A DNA stretch of 64,000 nt, taken from an uncultured Christensenella sp. (GTDB taxonomy: Bacteria > Bacillota > Clostridia > Christensenellales > Borkfalkiaceae). Below the pieces are notes generated by a model. The model had not been told where the DNA came from. It saw only the letters and a program-made list of their open reading frames with translations, and did not search any database. The DNA lies in the NCBI GenBank assembly GCA_910578195.1, contig CAJTOY010000006.1, forward strand, positions 5,824 through 69,823, written 5' to 3'. The position numbers and the translations under genes are program-made. Below, piece by piece: positions 61,676-64,000 of the stretch; position 1 is the first letter of the stretch, and every line of letters starts with the position of its first letter.

Positions 61676-61704
61676 TTGCATTCGCGCGGGAAAAAAGCTA
61701 TAAT
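61676..61704 (+). promoter_or_regulatory. promoter for pdxK, possibly giving a leaderless mRNA
   Basis: TTGCAT (61676-61681), 17 bases, TATAAT (61699-61704). The ATG starts 6 bases after the -10 box, and no Shine-Dalgarno sequence is present. Confidence 0.65.
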
Positions 61705-61710
61705 AGCCGT

Positions 61711-62499
61711 ATGAAAAGAATTTTAACCATGCAAGATTTATCATGCGTCGGGCAGTGCTCGCTGACCGTCGCCCTGCCCATTCTTTCGGCGTACGGCGTG
61801 GAAACGTGCGTTCTGCCGACTGCCGTACTCTCCAACCACACTATGTTCAACGGTTGGAGCTACCTCGATTTGACCGATAAAATTCCGGAAATTTACGAAT
61901 ACTGGCGGAAAAACAACTTTAAGTTCGACGCGTTCCTTTTAGGCTATCTCGGCAAATCCGCGCTTATGGATTTGGCGGAGCGGGCGTTCGACGACTTTTC
62001 CGCAGACGGCGCGAAAATAATCATAGACCCCGTTTTCGGCGACAACGGCAAGCTTTACGGCGGGTTCGACTTGAACTACGTTGCGGCTATGCGCAAGCTT
62101 TTGCGCCGCGCAGACATTATTTTGCCGAACGTGACCGAGGCGTGCTTCCTCACGGATACGCCGTATCCCGAAAACTACGACGAGGATTTCGTTTTAAAGC
62201 TTAAAAACAAATTAAAGGAATTGACCGACGCGGAAATTATAATTACGGGCGTCGAGTTCGGCGGGCGCATCGGCGAGTTCATGTCGGTAAAATTTCTCTG
62301 GCACGAGCTTTTGCCCTCCAAAAAGCACGGCACGGGCGATATTTTCGCCTCCGTCTTTACGGCGCACTATCTTGCGGGCAACAGCCTTGAAAATGCTTGC
62401 GACAGCGCCGCGGAATTCGTGCGCGAGTGCATTAAACAGACCGATAACGACCACTTCTACGGCGTTCAGTTCGAAAAGATTTTAAAAAGAGGCAAATAA
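61711..62499 (+). CDS. pdxK: pyridoxal/pyridoxamine kinase
   Basis: Phosphorylates B6 vitamers at the 5' position with ATP. The 262-residue ribokinase-fold protein begins with QDLSCVGQCSLTVALPILSA and has TAVLSNHTMF and FLLGYLG for substrate contacts, DPVFGDNGKLY, ADIILPNVTEACFLT, and the catalytic-base/anion-hole motif KKHGTGDIFASV. This set fits the PdxK/PdxY group rather than ThiD. It probably shares a transcript with the next gene (28-base gap). Confidence 0.9.
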   Translation: MKRILTMQDLSCVGQCSLTVALPILSAYGVETCVLPTAVLSNHTMFNGWSYLDLTDKIPEIYEYWRKNNFKFDAFLLGYLGKSALMDLAERAFDDFSADGAKIIIDPVFGDNGKLYGGFDLNYVAAMRKLLRRADIILPNVTEACFLTDTPYPENYDEDFVLKLKNKLKELTDAEIIITGVEFGGRIGEFMSVKFLWHELLPSKKHGTGDIFASVFTAHYLAGNSLENACDSAAEFVRECIKQTDNDHFYGVQFEKILKRGK

Positions 62500-62527
62500 T
62501 TAACGCTCGGCTTAAATATCATATAAT

Positions 62528-63199
62528 ATGTTCAGAAAATGTTCGGGATTTGTCGTCGGCATCGGGGCGGTCGTTATTGCGACCGTCATTATCTGCGTAT
62601 GCGCGTTTTCGTGCGCGGGCGGCAATATGGCATTTAACGCCTCGTATTATTTCGTCTGTTACAGAGTGACCGACAACGTTATCTCCGCGGGCTCGCTTTC
62701 GGGCACGGCTTCGAGCTACGGCGGGGCGGGCTACAACCTGAGCTATGACGGCAACTATTACGTAATTATGTCGTGCTATTATCAAAAAAACGACGCCGAG
62801 ACCGTGTGTTCGAGCCTTAAAAAGCGGGATTTGGACTGCACGGTACTCGAAATAAAGACGGACGAATACAGGCTTAAAAGCTATTCCGCGAAAAGAAACG
62901 AGGAGCTTTACCTCGGCAACCTGAACACCCTCCACACCCTTTCCATGCTCGCCTACGAGTGCGCGAACGGGCTGGACACGGGTTCATACACCCAACAGCA
63001 AGCCAAAAGCGTTGTCTACGACATAAAAAGCGGGCTTAAAGGGCTTCTGAGCGCGAACTCGGGCAACTGTTTTATGCACGGACTGAACACCGTCCTCAAC
63101 TGCTGCGAGGAAAGGGAAAAAGGGTATATTTATTCGAAGGATATGCGGTATATGCAAGCCGCGGTTATAGACCTTATCGTCAATGTAAAATTAAATTAA
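62528..63199 (+). CDS. membrane-anchored protein with SPOR-like domain
   Basis: The 223-residue protein has an N-terminal helix (about 8-32, FVVGIGAVVIATVIICVCAF) and an extracytoplasmic domain resembling SPOR: YNLSYDGNYYVIMSCYYQKN, DAETVCSSLKKRDLDCTVL. SPOR domains bind peptidoglycan strands lacking stem peptides, often at division or sporulation septa. The C-terminal half is helical with several Cys and no clear family. The start lacks a ribosome binding site. The downstream polysaccharide deacetylase fits a wall-related role. Confidence 0.65.
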   Translation: MFRKCSGFVVGIGAVVIATVIICVCAFSCAGGNMAFNASYYFVCYRVTDNVISAGSLSGTASSYGGAGYNLSYDGNYYVIMSCYYQKNDAETVCSSLKKRDLDCTVLEIKTDEYRLKSYSAKRNEELYLGNLNTLHTLSMLAYECANGLDTGSYTQQQAKSVVYDIKSGLKGLLSANSGNCFMHGLNTVLNCCEEREKGYIYSKDMRYMQAAVIDLIVNVKLN

Positions 63200-63240
63200 A
63201 ATACGTATGTAAAATTTGGAAAATTGCGCAAAATACGGAT

Positions 63241-63927
63241 ATGAACAGAAATTTTACCGCCTTTTGCGCGGCCATGCTTGCGTTTGCGATACTGCTTGTC
63301 ATTTGCGGCGGATTCATTGCCGACAGCAAGAAATTTGCACTTGCCGAAGAAGCCGAAAAAACTGTTTACCTCACTTTTGACGACGGACCCAGCGACAGAG
63401 TTACGCCCAAAATTTTAGACGTGCTTGCCGAAGAAAAAGTCAAGGCTACGTTCTTTATCATAGGCAAAAACGTCGAAACCCGCAAAAACTTAATTAAAAG
63501 GGAATTCGACGAGGGGCATACCGTCGCCGTGCACTCCTACACGCACAAATACAAGGAGATTTACTCCTCGGCGGAAAGCCTTATAAAGGACATCGACGCG
63601 TGCAACGAGGTCATAAAAAGCGTGACGGGCAAATATTCGTCGGTTTACAGATTTCCCGGCGGAAGCTACGGGCTTTCGCAAAAATTCATTTCCGCGGTGA
63701 CGGCGCACGGTCTGCGCTACGTCGACTGGAACGCCTCCACCCGCGACGCCGAGATACTCAACGCGACCCCCGCCCAGCTTCTGAAAGCCGCGGTCACCAC
63801 CTCGGCGAGCAGTAATTACATTGTGCTTTTGGCGCACGACTCTACCTCGAAGTCTGCTACCGCCGAGGCATTGAGAGATATTATCAAACACTACAAAGAC
63901 AACGGTTACGTTTTCAAAGCGTTTTAA
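63241..63927 (+). CDS. polysaccharide deacetylase (NodB family)
   Basis: Probably removes N-acetyl groups from peptidoglycan or chitin-like polymers outside the membrane. The 228-residue protein has an N-terminal signal/anchor helix (about 5-27), then the five NodB motifs: TFDDGPS (metal and base Asp 47-48), HSYTH (His98, His102), RFPGGSYG, DWNAST and LAHDS. This matches the PdaA/PdaB-type group, and its short length suggests the catalytic domain alone. There is no strong ribosome binding site; TACGGAT lies before the ATG. Confidence 0.92.
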   Translation: MNRNFTAFCAAMLAFAILLVICGGFIADSKKFALAEEAEKTVYLTFDDGPSDRVTPKILDVLAEEKVKATFFIIGKNVETRKNLIKREFDEGHTVAVHSYTHKYKEIYSSAESLIKDIDACNEVIKSVTGKYSSVYRFPGGSYGLSQKFISAVTAHGLRYVDWNASTRDAEILNATPAQLLKAAVTTSASSNYIVLLAHDSTSKSATAEALRDIIKHYKDNGYVFKAF

Positions 63928-63950
63928 AAATCAGCCGCCGCGCAGTGATT

Positions 63951-64000
63951 TGCACCCCAAAAGTTAGACACTTTTGGAGGTGCATATTATTATGTCAAGG
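63951..64000 (+). mobile_element. left end of an IS3-like insertion sequence (truncated by the window)
   Basis: TGCACCCCAAAAGT (63951-63964) pairs with ACTTTTGGAGGTGCA (63970-63984) with one bulged A. The outer bases resemble the terminal inverted repeat of IS3-family elements. The second strand contains the GGAGG of a likely transposase start ATG at 63992 (MSR...). The frame runs off the window end. Confidence 0.55.

Overview
The window reads as a chromosomal segment of an anaerobic member of the Clostridia, probably an uncultured gut lineage related to Christensenellales. The evidence is a one-polypeptide pyruvate:ferredoxin oxidoreductase, CdaA, an ECF transporter core, a dgt-dnaG-rpoD block, an archaeal-type AspRS, GGAGG-type ribosome binding sites and AT-rich spacers around GC-balanced genes. 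The lineage is an inference from gene content. Most genes lie on the minus strand.

Left part (1-25.7 kb). A pflA fragment sits behind a ZTP (pfl-motif) riboswitch with its own terminator. It is followed by lysC with a coupled 57-residue membrane peptide, cdaA with a 35-residue YbbR-like stub, mnmE-holA, a membrane protein, and an ecfA(A1-A2 fusion)-ecfT-truA operon. The divergent PFOR gene has a textbook promoter and a palindrome at its transcript start. Next come a membrane-anchored XRE regulator, a secreted pair (a PL9 pectate-lyase-like lipoprotein and an Ig-like lipoprotein), a 6S RNA, aspS, a GDSL hydrolase behind a terminator-containing leader, and a zinc-ribbon/Nif3/TrmK cluster.

Middle (25.7-35.6 kb). 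rpoD, dnaG and dgt are separated from their neighbours by four copies of a 84-150 bp intergenic element whose ends and central hairpin appear to covary. Then come ymfI-like, aroK, aroQ, aroE, aroB, aroC and a degenerate ComEC-like MBL gene, each overlapping the next by four bases (ATGA).

Right-middle (35.6-60.0 kb). This is the most unusual part: one apparent transcription unit from a strong promoter at about 60.03 kb. It encodes a small membrane protein, a BspA-like leucine-rich-repeat protein with a cytoplasmic N-terminal domain, a GH3-like protein with two membrane helices and a C-terminal AAA-like domain without a P-loop, two nearly identical membrane-anchored McrB-like AAA+ ATPases flanking a DUF2357 coiled-coil protein, and two very large MBG-repeat transglutaminase-like surface proteins. 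The unit runs without a gap into the aro genes. I infer an envelope-associated AAA+ machine acting with surface transglutaminases; no member has a function I can name with certainty.

Right end (60.1-64 kb). A tRNA-Thr(CGT) is followed by a tandem repeat that regenerates its 3' end, then a Cro-like repressor with two matched operators divergent from an AT-rich hypothetical gene, a pyridoxal/pyridoxamine kinase, a SPOR-like protein, a polysaccharide deacetylase, and the first 50 bases of an IS3-like element. Several genes (mnmE, ecfA, pdxK) have a promoter -10 box only 6-7 bases before ATG and no ribosome binding site, suggesting leaderless mRNAs.
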